From JAUXJB01 sp965226855 (lineage in GTDB: Bacteria > Myxococcota_A > UBA9160 > SZUA-336): a DNA stretch of 64,000 bases. The position numbers were made by a program, and so were the translations under genes. Every line of letters begins with the position of its first letter. Position 1 is the first letter of the stretch. Positions 8,323-17,151 of the stretch are shown in pieces. The stretch covers positions 620,001 through 684,000 of the forward strand of contig CBDDEE010000031.1 of NCBI GenBank assembly GCA_965226855.1. Direction: 5' to 3'. The notes below the pieces were generated by a model. That model did no database searches and was not told where the DNA came from. It was given only the letters and a program-made list of their open reading frames with translations.

Positions 8323-9766
8323 GGGCTTGTCCTATTCGGTGTTGAATCTCCGAGAGCAGCGACTCCCGATTGAACGATCTTACGCGGCTTCGTTATCTAC
8401 GTGAAGTGATTCCTCGTGGCGTCGAAGTGCGTCGACGAGCGTTGACATGTCTTTCAATCCCCTGACCCGGCGGAAGCCTTTCCGAGCGTCGAGGAGGGCG
8501 GCTCCGACCCAACGGAGCATCATCTTCCCTCCCCGCCACCGTTTCACTCGTCGTGTGTAGGTTGCGATCTTGTCGTTCAGGCTCTCGATCGCGTTGGTAC
8601 TCCGGAGGCTTTGAAGGAGAATTCCATTCACTCCGAGGCGCAGCAGGGTGAGAGTGTCCTCCAAGCCCTCGCGAAGTGAGGCGGCCGCACCCGGATGCGA
8701 CTGTTCGAGCGACCGCGCCAGGTTCTCGAGAAGTCGCTGCGCCCGCGCTGCGTCCGTCGCATTCCATGCCTCGTCCAGCGCGCGTTTGATGCTGGGGCGA
8801 GCGGTCTGCGGCAGGTGCCCGAGTACGTTTTGGCGCTTGTGCACCGGACACCTTTGGATCAGCGCCAGGTCACCGAAAATCTTGTCGATCGCTTGGCGCA
8901 GCGCTTTCGAGCCGTCGATCACGAACACCAACGCCTGGTCGGTCGAGAGCCCACGTTCCACGAGGTCTGCGAGAAGCGCCCTTGCGACGGCCGCGTTCTC
9001 GGTGTTGCCCTCGCGAATCCCCAGCGGATGCTTCTTCCCGTCGGAATCGAACCCCAGAGCCACCAAAATGCAGTGGTCACGGAAGTGGATGCCGTCAAGC
9101 ATCACGATCTTCAAGTCGAGCTCGGCGAGAGGCTGGCTGATCCACTCGCCCAGTTTCTGCTCGGTCAACGCCACGAACCGACGGGAGACAGCGCTCCTCG
9201 AGGTCGACCGTTCGGTCTCCGTGGGCGGCAGTCGATCCAAGCTTCGCGCATAGCGTCGAGTCGATACGCCCGCTGCCACCGCTTCGAGCGTGTGGTGATC
9301 CAGTGGATCCCGATCCGTCGCAGCCTCGAAGCTCGGCAGTACAAGTTCTCCGCCCTCGATCGACCGAACGCGAGGTCGACGAATCGCGATCCGCCGACCT
9401 CCCAAAGTGACGGGACTCTCCGTGCTCCCCGCGCGACGACCGGGGCGCTCCTCATCGGGTTTCCAAGGCAGACCGCACAGCGCCGTGCGGTCGTGCTCCA
9501 TCATCGCACCGAGCACTTGCTTGCCTGCCTCGACGCAGATACCGAAAAAACGCGCGGTCGATGTCTTCGAGCGCCGACAACATCGGTAGCGGTAACTTGA
9601 CGTGGGCGGTGTGAGCAACGGGTAGGTCTTGAGTGAACTTTGATTTCGTGAAATGCTTCGCCATGGTTGGCTCCTTCGTTGGGTTTGCATACCCCCTCCG
9701 TACCACACGGAGGGCGAAGGAGCCGCCACTCTCATCTCTCTAAATCACACCTTCTGGGACATCCCC
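8323..9766 (-). mobile_element. IS256-family insertion sequence, complete, 1,444 bp
   Basis: The ends are imperfect terminal inverted repeats: left GGGCTTGTCCTATTCGGTGT and right (complement) GGGGATGTCCCAGAAGGTGT, 14 of 20 matching. The 8-bp target duplication CGTCTCGC flanks it exactly (8315-8322 and 9767-9774). It carries one minus-strand transposase. Insertion split an ABC exporter gene; the intact duplication implies a fairly recent event. Confidence 0.92.
8380..9664 (-). CDS. IS256-family (Mutator-type) transposase with -/+1 frame discontinuity
   Basis: A DDE transposase of the IS256/Mutator type: LDGIHFRDH and FVIDGSKAL carry catalytic Asp residues, CPVHKRQN is the family C/H motif, and the catalytic Glu lies in STNAIES. 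The natural start is ATG at 9664 (MAKHFTKSKF) with AAGGAG just upstream. That frame reads DIDRAFF and then loses homology at a run of six T (plus-strand A6, 9545-9550); the rest continues in the next frame. Deleting one T gives a single 427-aa protein. The cause may be mutation, sequencing error, or slippage on the homopolymer. Confidence 0.88.
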
Positions 9767-9774
9767 CGTCTCGC

Positions 9775-11111
9775 TCGCCGGCGTCACCCTGCTCGGGCTC
9801 TCGAGCGTGTTGATCTATCTGGACTGGAAGCTCGGGCTGATCATGACGCTGCCCGTTCCACTTCTGTGCTGGGGCATCTTCCGACACGGCCAGCGCATGA
9901 ACGAGATGTTCCTGCGCGCCTGGAGAAAGTGGTCGAGCGTGACCGACGTCCTCTCGGACACCATCCCGGGCATGCGCGTGGTCAAGGCCTTCAACCAGGA
10001 GGAGCGCGAGAAGCGGCGCTTCGGTCACCGCAACTACGAAGTGGTGAAGGAGTTCAACCGCATCCACGGCGTATGGACCTCGTTCTGGCCGGTGCTGACG
10101 CTGGCCGTACACGCCATGGTGGTGACGGTCTGGGTCTTCGCGGTTCCCCGGCTGGTCGGAGCCGAGACGACCGGTCCGTCGCTGAGCGCGGGAACCTTCG
10201 TGTCTTTCCTGCTCTACATGACCTTGTTCGGCGCACCCATCGAGATTTTCGGGCAGATGGCCAGGATCATGAACCGCGCGACGAGCTCCGCTCACCGTGT
10301 ATTCGAGGTGCTGGATACTCGACCCGAGGTCCGCGACCCGGAGAACCCGGTGGTGCTCCGCCCGCTGCAGGGGGACGTGAGCTTCGAGAACGTCACCTTC
10401 GCCTACGACGGGGTGCGTCAGGTGCTGAAGGGCATCCGCTTCGAGGCCAAGCCCGGGGAGATGATCGGGCTGGTGGGGCCTTCGGGCGGCGGCAAGACGA
10501 CGGTCGTGAACCTGATCGCTCGCTTCTACGACGCCACGAGCGGGACCGTGCGGATCGACGGGGTGGACGTCCGCGACCTGGACAGCGGGAGCTACCGCAA
10601 GCAGATCGGAATGGTTTTGCAGGAGCCGTACCTGTTCTTCGGGACCATCCTCGAGAACATCCGCTACGCCGAGCCCGCGGCGACGGTGGATCAGGTCGTA
10701 GAGGCGGCTCGCGCCGCCAACGCACACGACTTCATCTGCAAGCTGGCTCACGGCTACGACACGCTGGTCGGCGAGCGCGGTCAAACGCTTTCCGGCGGGG
10801 AGCGCCAGCGGATCTCGATCGCTCGGGCCATCCTGCACAGCCCGCGCATCCTGATCCTGGACGAGGCCACGAGCAGTGTCGACACCGAGACGGAGTGGAA
10901 GATCCAGGACGCGCTGTCCAGGCTCGTCGCCGGGCGCACGACGTTCGCGATCGCGCACCGGCTCTCGACGCTCAAGCGTGCAGACAGGCTGATCGTGATC
11001 GACGAGGGGAAGATCGTCGAGTCGGGAACGCACGCGGAGCTGCTCGCAAACCCCTCGGGACTCTACACGCGACTACACCGAATGCAGATCGAGCTTCAGG
11101 AAGCCGTCTGA
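9775..11111 (+). pseudogene. ABC exporter, 3' part (membrane helices and ATPase), separated by IS
   Basis: Continuation of the exporter interrupted at 8322. It holds the remaining transmembrane helices and a full nucleotide-binding domain: Walker A GPSGGGKTT, Q-loop GMVLQEPYLF, signature LSGGERQRI, Walker B ILILDEATS, and the H-loop in AIAHRLSTL. Without its N-terminal half the piece lacks helices 1-3 and is probably not functional unless the element excises. It is followed 19 nt later by the DUF1854 gene. Confidence 0.87.
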
Positions 11112-11130
11112 GCAACACGGAGGAACACAG

Positions 11131-11664
11131 ATGCTGGGAACGGAGGGGAAGACCGAGAGAAAGAAGACCCCTGGCAAAGATCGCGCGCGGCGCGCGGGAG
11201 GTGCCGCGCGATCGCTGCAGCTCGAGCGGCGCCACGACGGAAGGCTTTGGGCGCTCGGTCACGGGGAGCCGCGACCGGTCACAGTCTGCCGCTGCTTTCC
11301 CTGGTCCGAGCCGACGCGTTACGTCTCGCTCCGCGACGACGACGAGGAGGTCGCACTGATCACCGATCCGGGAGAGCTGGATGCGAAGTCGCGGCAGACG
11401 CTGGAGCTCGCGCTGGCCGAGGCCGGCTTCATGCTCGAGATCGAGGAGCTGCTCTCGATCGAAGAGGAGATCGAGATCCGTAGCTGGAAGGTCCGCACGT
11501 TTAACGGCCAGCGCTCCTTCCAGACTCCGCGCGACGAGTGGCCACGGGAGGTTCCGGGTGGAGGGCTGATCATCCGCGACGTATCGGGAGATCTCTTCTA
11601 CATCCGGGACCCCGCATCCATGGACGAGAGAAGCCAGCAGCTCCTGTGGCCCTTCGTCGACTAG
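11131..11664 (+). CDS. DUF1854 family protein, ABC-exporter partner
   Basis: 177 aa. The first 25 residues are basic; the core contains VTVCRCFPWSEPTRYVSLRD, EELLSIEEEIEIRSWKV and IRDVSGDLFYIRDP, the conserved parts of DUF1854. Members sit directly after the ABC exporter with an extra N-terminal domain and are annotated in NCBIfam as cyanophycin-metabolism-associated; no cyanophycin synthetase or cyanophycinase is visible in this window. It was probably co-transcribed with the exporter; the IS insertion upstream may reduce its expression. Confidence 0.8.
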   Translation: MLGTEGKTERKKTPGKDRARRAGGAARSLQLERRHDGRLWALGHGEPRPVTVCRCFPWSEPTRYVSLRDDDEEVALITDPGELDAKSRQTLELALAEAGFMLEIEELLSIEEEIEIRSWKVRTFNGQRSFQTPRDEWPREVPGGGLIIRDVSGDLFYIRDPASMDERSQQLLWPFVD

Positions 11665-11709
11665 GTCATAAGTGGGGACGGTGATACCCGCAAGTGATAG
11701 GGTCTCGGC

Positions 11710-12654
11710 ATGGGTGATTGGGCGTTCAGGAAGGGGTTGCAGGAGCTCGGGAATGGGGATTTTGCGTACCTGCAGCCGGACGGATCGTGGGGGTGGAGCA
11801 ATGCGGGGCTGATTACCGACGGGGGGGAGTCTCTGCTCGTCGACACGCTCTTTGATGCAAAACTGACCCAGGAGATGCTCGACAGCATGCGCAAGGCGAG
11901 TCCCGCCGCGCAGCGAATCGATGCGCTCGTCAATACGCACGCGAACGGAGATCACTGCTACGGGAACCGGCTCGCGGAGGCGGGAACCATCATCGCGTCT
12001 CGCGCCAGCGCCGAAGAGATGGAGGAGTTGGCGCCCGACCGCATGGCACAGCTCATCGACAGGGCCGGTGAGATGGGCGCCGCCGGAGAATTTCTCGCGC
12101 GAATCTTCGCGCCTTTCGACTTCAGTGAGAATGCCTTTGCGCCCCCTACCGAGACTTTCGAGGGCAGCGTCACGCGCCGCGTGGGCGGAAAGGAGGTTCT
12201 GCTGATCGACGTCGGTCCCGCGCACACGCGGGGAGACGTGCTGGTGCACGTTCCCTCGGACCGCGTCGTCTATACCGGCGACATCCTCTTCATCAACGGA
12301 ACACCTATCATCTGGGAGGGGCCGGTCGGGAACTGGATCCGGGCCTGCGACCTGATCGTGGAGATGGATGCCGAGGCGATCGTGCCGGGGCATGGTCCCA
12401 TCACGGATCGGGACGGCGTGCTCGCGATGCGCGAGTACCTGGTCTACATCCGCGACGAGGCGCGAGCTCGTTACACGGCCGGGCTGTCCGCAGCGGATGC
12501 TGCACGCGACATCGCACTCGACGACTACAGCGCATGGACGGATGGCGAGCGTATCGCCGTGAACGTGCACACCCTCTACCGGGAGTTCGGCGACGCCACC
12601 GCGCGCCCAAACAGGGTCGAGCTCTTCTCACTCATGGCCGAGCTGGCGCGCTAG
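11710..12654 (+). CDS. MBL-fold metallohydrolase
   Basis: 314 aa. The metal motif reads NTHANGDHCYGN (HxNGDH, a common variant of HxHxDH); further ligands are H in DVGPAHTRGDV, D in YTGDILF and H in VPGHGPI. This fits the lactamase-like family with quinoprotein-relay or lactonase-type members. It is cytoplasmic, with no signal peptide. Substrate unknown. A TAGGGT box lies 6 nt before the ATG and no SD is evident, suggesting a leaderless transcript. Confidence 0.85.
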   Translation: MGDWAFRKGLQELGNGDFAYLQPDGSWGWSNAGLITDGGESLLVDTLFDAKLTQEMLDSMRKASPAAQRIDALVNTHANGDHCYGNRLAEAGTIIASRASAEEMEELAPDRMAQLIDRAGEMGAAGEFLARIFAPFDFSENAFAPPTETFEGSVTRRVGGKEVLLIDVGPAHTRGDVLVHVPSDRVVYTGDILFINGTPIIWEGPVGNWIRACDLIVEMDAEAIVPGHGPITDRDGVLAMREYLVYIRDEARARYTAGLSAADAARDIALDDYSAWTDGERIAVNVHTLYREFGDATARPNRVELFSLMAELAR

Positions 12655-12663
12655 CGCCGCTTA

Positions 12664-13524
12664 CTAGCCGACGGCCTCCACGTAGCGGCGAATCGCGTCG
12701 ATGTGGCCGTCGGGAGACGCGAAGCCCGCATTCATGGTGGCGATTGCCAGGTGAGTCGCACCGAGATCCCGCCACGCCTGCGCGTGCCTGGACCAGCGCT
12801 CCGGGTTGCCTCCTCGTGCCTGGGCCTGCGCCTGAATGCCGAAAGACGACGCATCGCGACCCTCCGCCGCGAGGTACTCGCGCAGCGTGCCCAGCACGGT
12901 CTTGGCCTCGTCGTCCGGTCCCATGAGCGGGATCCAGCCGTCACCGATGCGTGCCGTGCGCCGCAGCAGAGCGTCCGCGCTACCGCCGAACCAGATCGGG
13001 ATCGGGCGCGCCGGTCGCGGGTTGATGCCCGCTCGGGTCACCGTGTGCCAGCGCCCTTCGAAGCTGAGCGCGTCCTTGTCCCAAAGCGCGCGCATGAGGG
13101 CGACCTGCTCCTCCTGCCGCACGCCGCGGTCGTGGAAGCTCTCGTTCAGGGCCTCGTACTCCAGCTGGTTCCAGCCGACCCCGATCCCGAGGCGGAAGCG
13201 CCCGCCCGACAACACGTCCAGCTCCGCGGCCTGCTTGGCGACGAGTGCCGTCTGCCGCTGCGGGAGGATCAACACCGCTGTGCAGAACTCGAGCGTGCTC
13301 GTCACGGCGGCGAGGAAGCCGAGCGTGACGAAGGGCTCGTGAAAGGGTGTGTCCTTGTCGTAGGGTCCGGTGAAGCCGCCTGGCCGATCGCGATCCGCCC
13401 CCAGCACGTGGTCGTAGATGAGCAGGTGCGTGAAGCCGAGCGACTCGACGGCCTGCGCGAAGTCGCGGATCGCGGAAGGATCATTCCCGATCTCGGTCTG
13501 AGGAAATACGGCGCCCAGCTCCAT
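12664..13524 (-). CDS. LLM-class (luciferase-like, probably F420-dependent) oxidoreductase
   Basis: 286 aa from ATG at 13524, chosen because GGGAG lies 7 nt upstream; an open extension further upstream runs through a repeat element and is not protein-like. The protein starts MELGAVFPQTEIG and contains YDHVLGADR, GGRFRLGIGVGWNQLEYEAL and PIPIWFGGSADALLRR, the layout of the TIGR03619-type LLM proteins. These use reduced F420 or FMN to oxidise or reduce organic substrates. The substrate is not predictable. It is divergent from the spermidine-synthase fusion. Confidence 0.85.
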   Translation of the reverse strand: MELGAVFPQTEIGNDPSAIRDFAQAVESLGFTHLLIYDHVLGADRDRPGGFTGPYDKDTPFHEPFVTLGFLAAVTSTLEFCTAVLILPQRQTALVAKQAAELDVLSGGRFRLGIGVGWNQLEYEALNESFHDRGVRQEEQVALMRALWDKDALSFEGRWHTVTRAGINPRPARPIPIWFGGSADALLRRTARIGDGWIPLMGPDDEAKTVLGTLREYLAAEGRDASSFGIQAQAQARGGNPERWSRHAQAWRDLGATHLAIATMNAGFASPDGHIDAIRRYVEAVG

Positions 13525-13567
13525 CGCTGCTCTCCCTCTTGTCAGCGGAGCGAGTCTATCAGCCCTG

Positions 13568-13711
13568 TCTTGTGGGACCCTGGCGACCCTGTTCCCTTGT
13601 GGACCCACGACGGCACCCTGCGCGCGCCGCAAACAGCGGACGCGCAGCGAAGGGAAAAACCCTGAGCGGAGGTGGGTGGCGCGCGACCGCTCGCGCGCCG
13701 GTCCCACAAGA
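13568..13711. repeat. 144-bp element with 12-bp terminal inverted repeats (MITE-like)
   Basis: TCTTGTGGGACC (13568-13579) is the exact reverse complement of GGTCCCACAAGA (13700-13711). Inside lies a GC-rich hairpin, GGCGCGCG-N6-CGCGCGCC. It occupies most of the 235-nt gap between two divergent genes. Function unknown; it could be a mobile miniature element, a REP pair, or a regulatory hairpin in the upstream region of both genes. Confidence 0.55.
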
Positions 13712-13759
13712 TGGGGGACGATCTCTCCGATGCCGGTCCAGGAGCCACGGGGAGGCCGC

Positions 13760-16521
13760 ATGTCGTCAGTCGAACGCTCGGGAACGGTTCGGAGGGTCGC
13801 TCTCCTCCTGACCCTGCTGACGGGCTTCACGGCTCTGGTCTACGAGGTCACGTGGCAGAAGTACCTCTCCGTCCTGCTCGGCTCCGACAGCGAGGCCACG
13901 GCCACGGTGCTAGGGATCTTTCTCGGGGGTCTGGCCGTGGGCTATGCGCTCTTCGGCCGGGTCGCCCGTTGCCGCACCCAGCGCGCGTGCTCCGGGGGCA
14001 GACCGGCCCGGCTCCTGCTCCTCTACGGGCTAGTCGAAGCGGGGATCGGCCTCTATGCGCTGTGCTTCCCGCTGCTCTTCCTCAGCATCCAAAGGCTCTC
14101 GCTCTGGATCCCGTACGGATCGCCCGGGCTGGCCTTCGGGATCGATGCGGCGCTCTGCACCTTGCTCGTCGGCCCGCCCGCAGTGCTCATGGGCGGGACG
14201 ATCCCGCTGCTTACCCAGTCGCTGGCGCGCAGCCTGGAGGACTCCACGCGATTACACGCTTTCGTGTACGGCTTCAACACGGCCGGAGCGTTTGCCGGCG
14301 CGCTGTGCGCGAGCTTCTTCTTGATCCCGTGGCTCGGCCTCGGAGGGGTGATGCTGGCGATGGCGCTCGTGAACCTGGGCGCGGGTGGGATCTTCGCCTG
14401 CCTGGGCTCGGCTCTGCCGGAGTCCGAGTCGCCTACCGCCTGCGAGCCTGCGCCGGCCGCCGCCTTCGACCTACGCAGCCGGACAACGGTCTATGTGAGC
14501 GTCGCGCTGCTCTCGGGCTTCGCCATGATGACGCTCCAGAGCATCATGAATCGAGTGGGCGCGCTGGCCCTCGGCGCCTCGCAGTTCACCTTCTCGATGA
14601 TCGTCGCGTGCTTCGTGCTCTCCATCGCGCTCGGGAGCTTCGCGGTGTCCGCGCTGCGCCGCATCCCTCCCGGCTTGCTGCCCGCCTCGCAGTGGCTGCT
14701 CGTCGCGATCCTGCTCGCGCTCTACCCGGTGATCGAGGACGCGCCCTACTGGGGACACCTGCTGCGCTCCAGCTTCAGTAGCCAGGAAGCGAACTTCTAC
14801 CCGTTCCACCTGGCCGTCTTTGCCGCCATCCTCGGCGTGTTCCTGGTGCCCCTCGCGCTGTCCGGCGCCACGCTCCCGCTGCTCTTTCACCAGCTGCGCA
14901 GGGACGCGGGAGAGCTCGGGAGTGCTGCCGGCGGGCTGTACAGCTGGAACACGCTCGGCGCACTGCTCGGCGGCTATGCCCTGCTCTTCTGGCTGGACCT
15001 GCACCAGATCTACTGGCTGGCCACGATCGCGTTGGCGGTCGGCGCCGTGCTCCTCTGCGCGCTCGTGTCTCCCCGAGGGAGAGTGATCGGGCTCGTGGGG
15101 CTCAGCCTCGCGCTCCTGGCCGTCGGACTTCAGCCGGCGTGGTCCCCCTACAAGCTGTCGGCGGGATTGTTCAGGCACCGCGAGCCACTTCCCTACTCGA
15201 GAGAGGGAGCGGAGACGTTCTTCGCCGAGTATCGCAAGCTGCGCAGCGGCGACTACATCGCCTACTACAACGACGATCCCTCCACGTCCGTCGCGGTCTT
15301 CCGCTACCCGGATGCGAGCGGCGTGCGGGTGACCGCCATCATCAACAACGGCAAGTCGGACGGCAACGTGCCTGGCGACTACCTGACCATGTCGATGGCG
15401 TCGCTCTTGCCGGCGCTCCTGACCCCGCGACCCGAACGCGCCTTCGTCATCGGCTACGGCACGGGCGTGAGCGTGGCAGAGCTGACTTCCCTGCCCTCGA
15501 TCCGCGACGTGCGGGTCGCGGAAATCTCCCCGGGCGTGATGGAGGCCGCCCCGTACTTCGAGTCTTACGAGCGCGCTGCGGCGAGTCCCAAGACAACCGT
15601 CATCGTGGGCGATGCCTACCGCGCGCTGCTACGCAGCGAGGGACGCTACGACGTGATTGTCTCCGAGCCGAGCAACCCTTGGGTGACGGGGGTCGAGATG
15701 CTCTTCAGCCTGGAGTTCCTCGAGGCGGCCCGGGCGCCCTCTCACCAGAGGGCGTCTACCTGCAGTGGTTCCACACCTACGAGACGGACTCCCGTACCGT
15801 CGGCGTCGTGCTGCGGACCTTCAGTGAGGTCTTCGAGCAAGTGGCGGTCTGGTACTCGCAGCGCGGCGATCTCATGATCCTGGGCTTCCGCGATGCGGAC
15901 GTCCGCATCGACCTCGACGCGCTCGAGGCGCGCTGGTCGAGCGGTGGCTTCGCCGAGGCGTTTCGCCGGGTCCAGATCGACTCGATCGGCGAGCTGCTCG
16001 CGCACGAGCTCCTGCCGCTCTCCGTCGTGCACACCGCCGACCTGCCTGACGAGATCCACACCATCGCCCACCCCATTCTCAGCCACAGGGCCGCGCGAGC
16101 CTTCTTCGCTCCCGACAGCCGGGCACTCCTACCCGTTTTGCTCACACCGGAAGTGAGGGCGGCCGGCGCCAGTAACTCGCTCCTGCGCCGCCACCGCGAG
16201 CGCTGGGGCGGCAGCCTCCCGGACGACGAGCGACTGCGCATCCTGGGCGAAACCTGCGCTCACCGCGCCGGACTCTGCGCGACGCTGTTTGCGGAGTGGC
16301 AACACGAGGACCCGGACTCTCCCTCGCTCGCGCAGGCCCTGGCCACGGTGCGGGGGCTACGCGTAGGGTCCTCGCTCACGCCACGTGTGCTCGAGCTTCT
16401 CGGTCAGTTCTTCGCGGACGCCGACAGCACGATTCCGCCCACCGACCTCGATCTGGGAGACGTGCGCAGGGTCTACGAGCGCGCCTACCACCACGCCGCT
16501 CCTTTCACCCGTTCGCCATAG
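13760..16521 (+). pseudogene. MFS-like membrane / spermidine-synthase-like fusion protein, frameshifted
   Basis: Start ATG 13760 with GGGGAGG 5 nt upstream. About 490 residues of multiple membrane helices (LLTLLTGFTALVYEVTWQKY onward) precede a soluble synthase domain with INNGKSDGN, VIGYGTGVSV, AEISPGV and VSEPSNPWVTG. The first frame then fails near 15736-15742 and the domain resumes one frame over at LSPEGVYLQWFHTYE, continuing to 16521. One inserted base would give a single ~920-aa protein. Members of this fused family are widespread; actual polyamine synthesis is unproven. Confidence 0.8.
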
Positions 16522-16523
16522 CC

Positions 16524-17135
16524 TCACTCCTGGAGCTCGCGGGCGAGCGCTCCGAGGCCGGTCCGAACAAAGAAGTGGTCCGCGTCGCCAATCACGCCGA
16601 CGCGGGCATTGGGCAGCGGCAAGAACAGCTCGGAGAGCTCGCCCGCCGGGGCGAACTCGTCGTAGCCGCCGACGACGACGTGCACGGGCTTGTTAAGACG
16701 CTCGAGGTCGAGCGCTTTGATCAGCTCGACCGGCGGGGCCACGAGCACCAGCTTCGCGATCCGATCGTCATGAAGCGCCAGTCGAAGTGCCGCGGCGGCC
16801 CCGAACGAGTAACCGGCGGCGGTGACAGGAGCGCCCGAGTTCTCGACCACGAGCTCGAGCGCCGCGCGGTAGTCGCGCTCGGCCACGCCGAGATCTCCCG
16901 TCGCCTTTCCCTGGCTTGCGCCCACGCCGCGCCAGTTGAAACGCAGCGAGGCAGACCCCTGCCGGAACAACGCGTGCGCGATCTCGTTCACGACGGGATT
17001 GTCGAAGCTCCCCCCGTACAGCGGATGGGGCGGGGCGACGACAGCACCGGGCGGGTCGCCTTTCTGCCACACTCCCTCGAGCACCAGGCCCTCGTCTTCG
17101 ATCGGGACGGTGACCATGAGCTCTCGCCAGACCAT
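16524..17135 (-). CDS. Alpha/beta hydrolase (short, YcjY/dienelactone-type)
   Basis: 203 aa. HPLYGGSFDNPVV and LRFNWRGVGASQG are the conserved N-terminal loops of the small alpha/beta-hydrolase family; the nucleophile elbow is GYSFGAA, followed by a late Asp (GGYDEFAP) and His (DADHFF) to complete the triad. It is cytoplasmic, with unknown substrate. A TACGAT box lies 6 nt before the ATG, with no SD. The gene ends 3 nt from the end of the convergent synthase fusion. Confidence 0.88.
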   Translation of the reverse strand: MVWRELMVTVPIEDEGLVLEGVWQKGDPPGAVVAPPHPLYGGSFDNPVVNEIAHALFRQGSASLRFNWRGVGASQGKATGDLGVAERDYRAALELVVENSGAPVTAAGYSFGAAAALRLALHDDRIAKLVLVAPPVELIKALDLERLNKPVHVVVGGYDEFAPAGELSELFLPLPNARVGVIGDADHFFVRTGLGALARELQE

Positions 17136-17151
17136 AGGGTCATCGTACCAT

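Noticed and set aside
9653..11359. 568-aa open frame overlapping the 3' ABC exporter part
   Set aside because: It is the wrong frame; the exporter frame with Walker A, signature and Walker B motifs is certain.
10972..12570. 532-aa minus-strand open frame over DUF1854 and MBL genes
   Set aside because: Antisense shadow of two recognised genes, with no domain.
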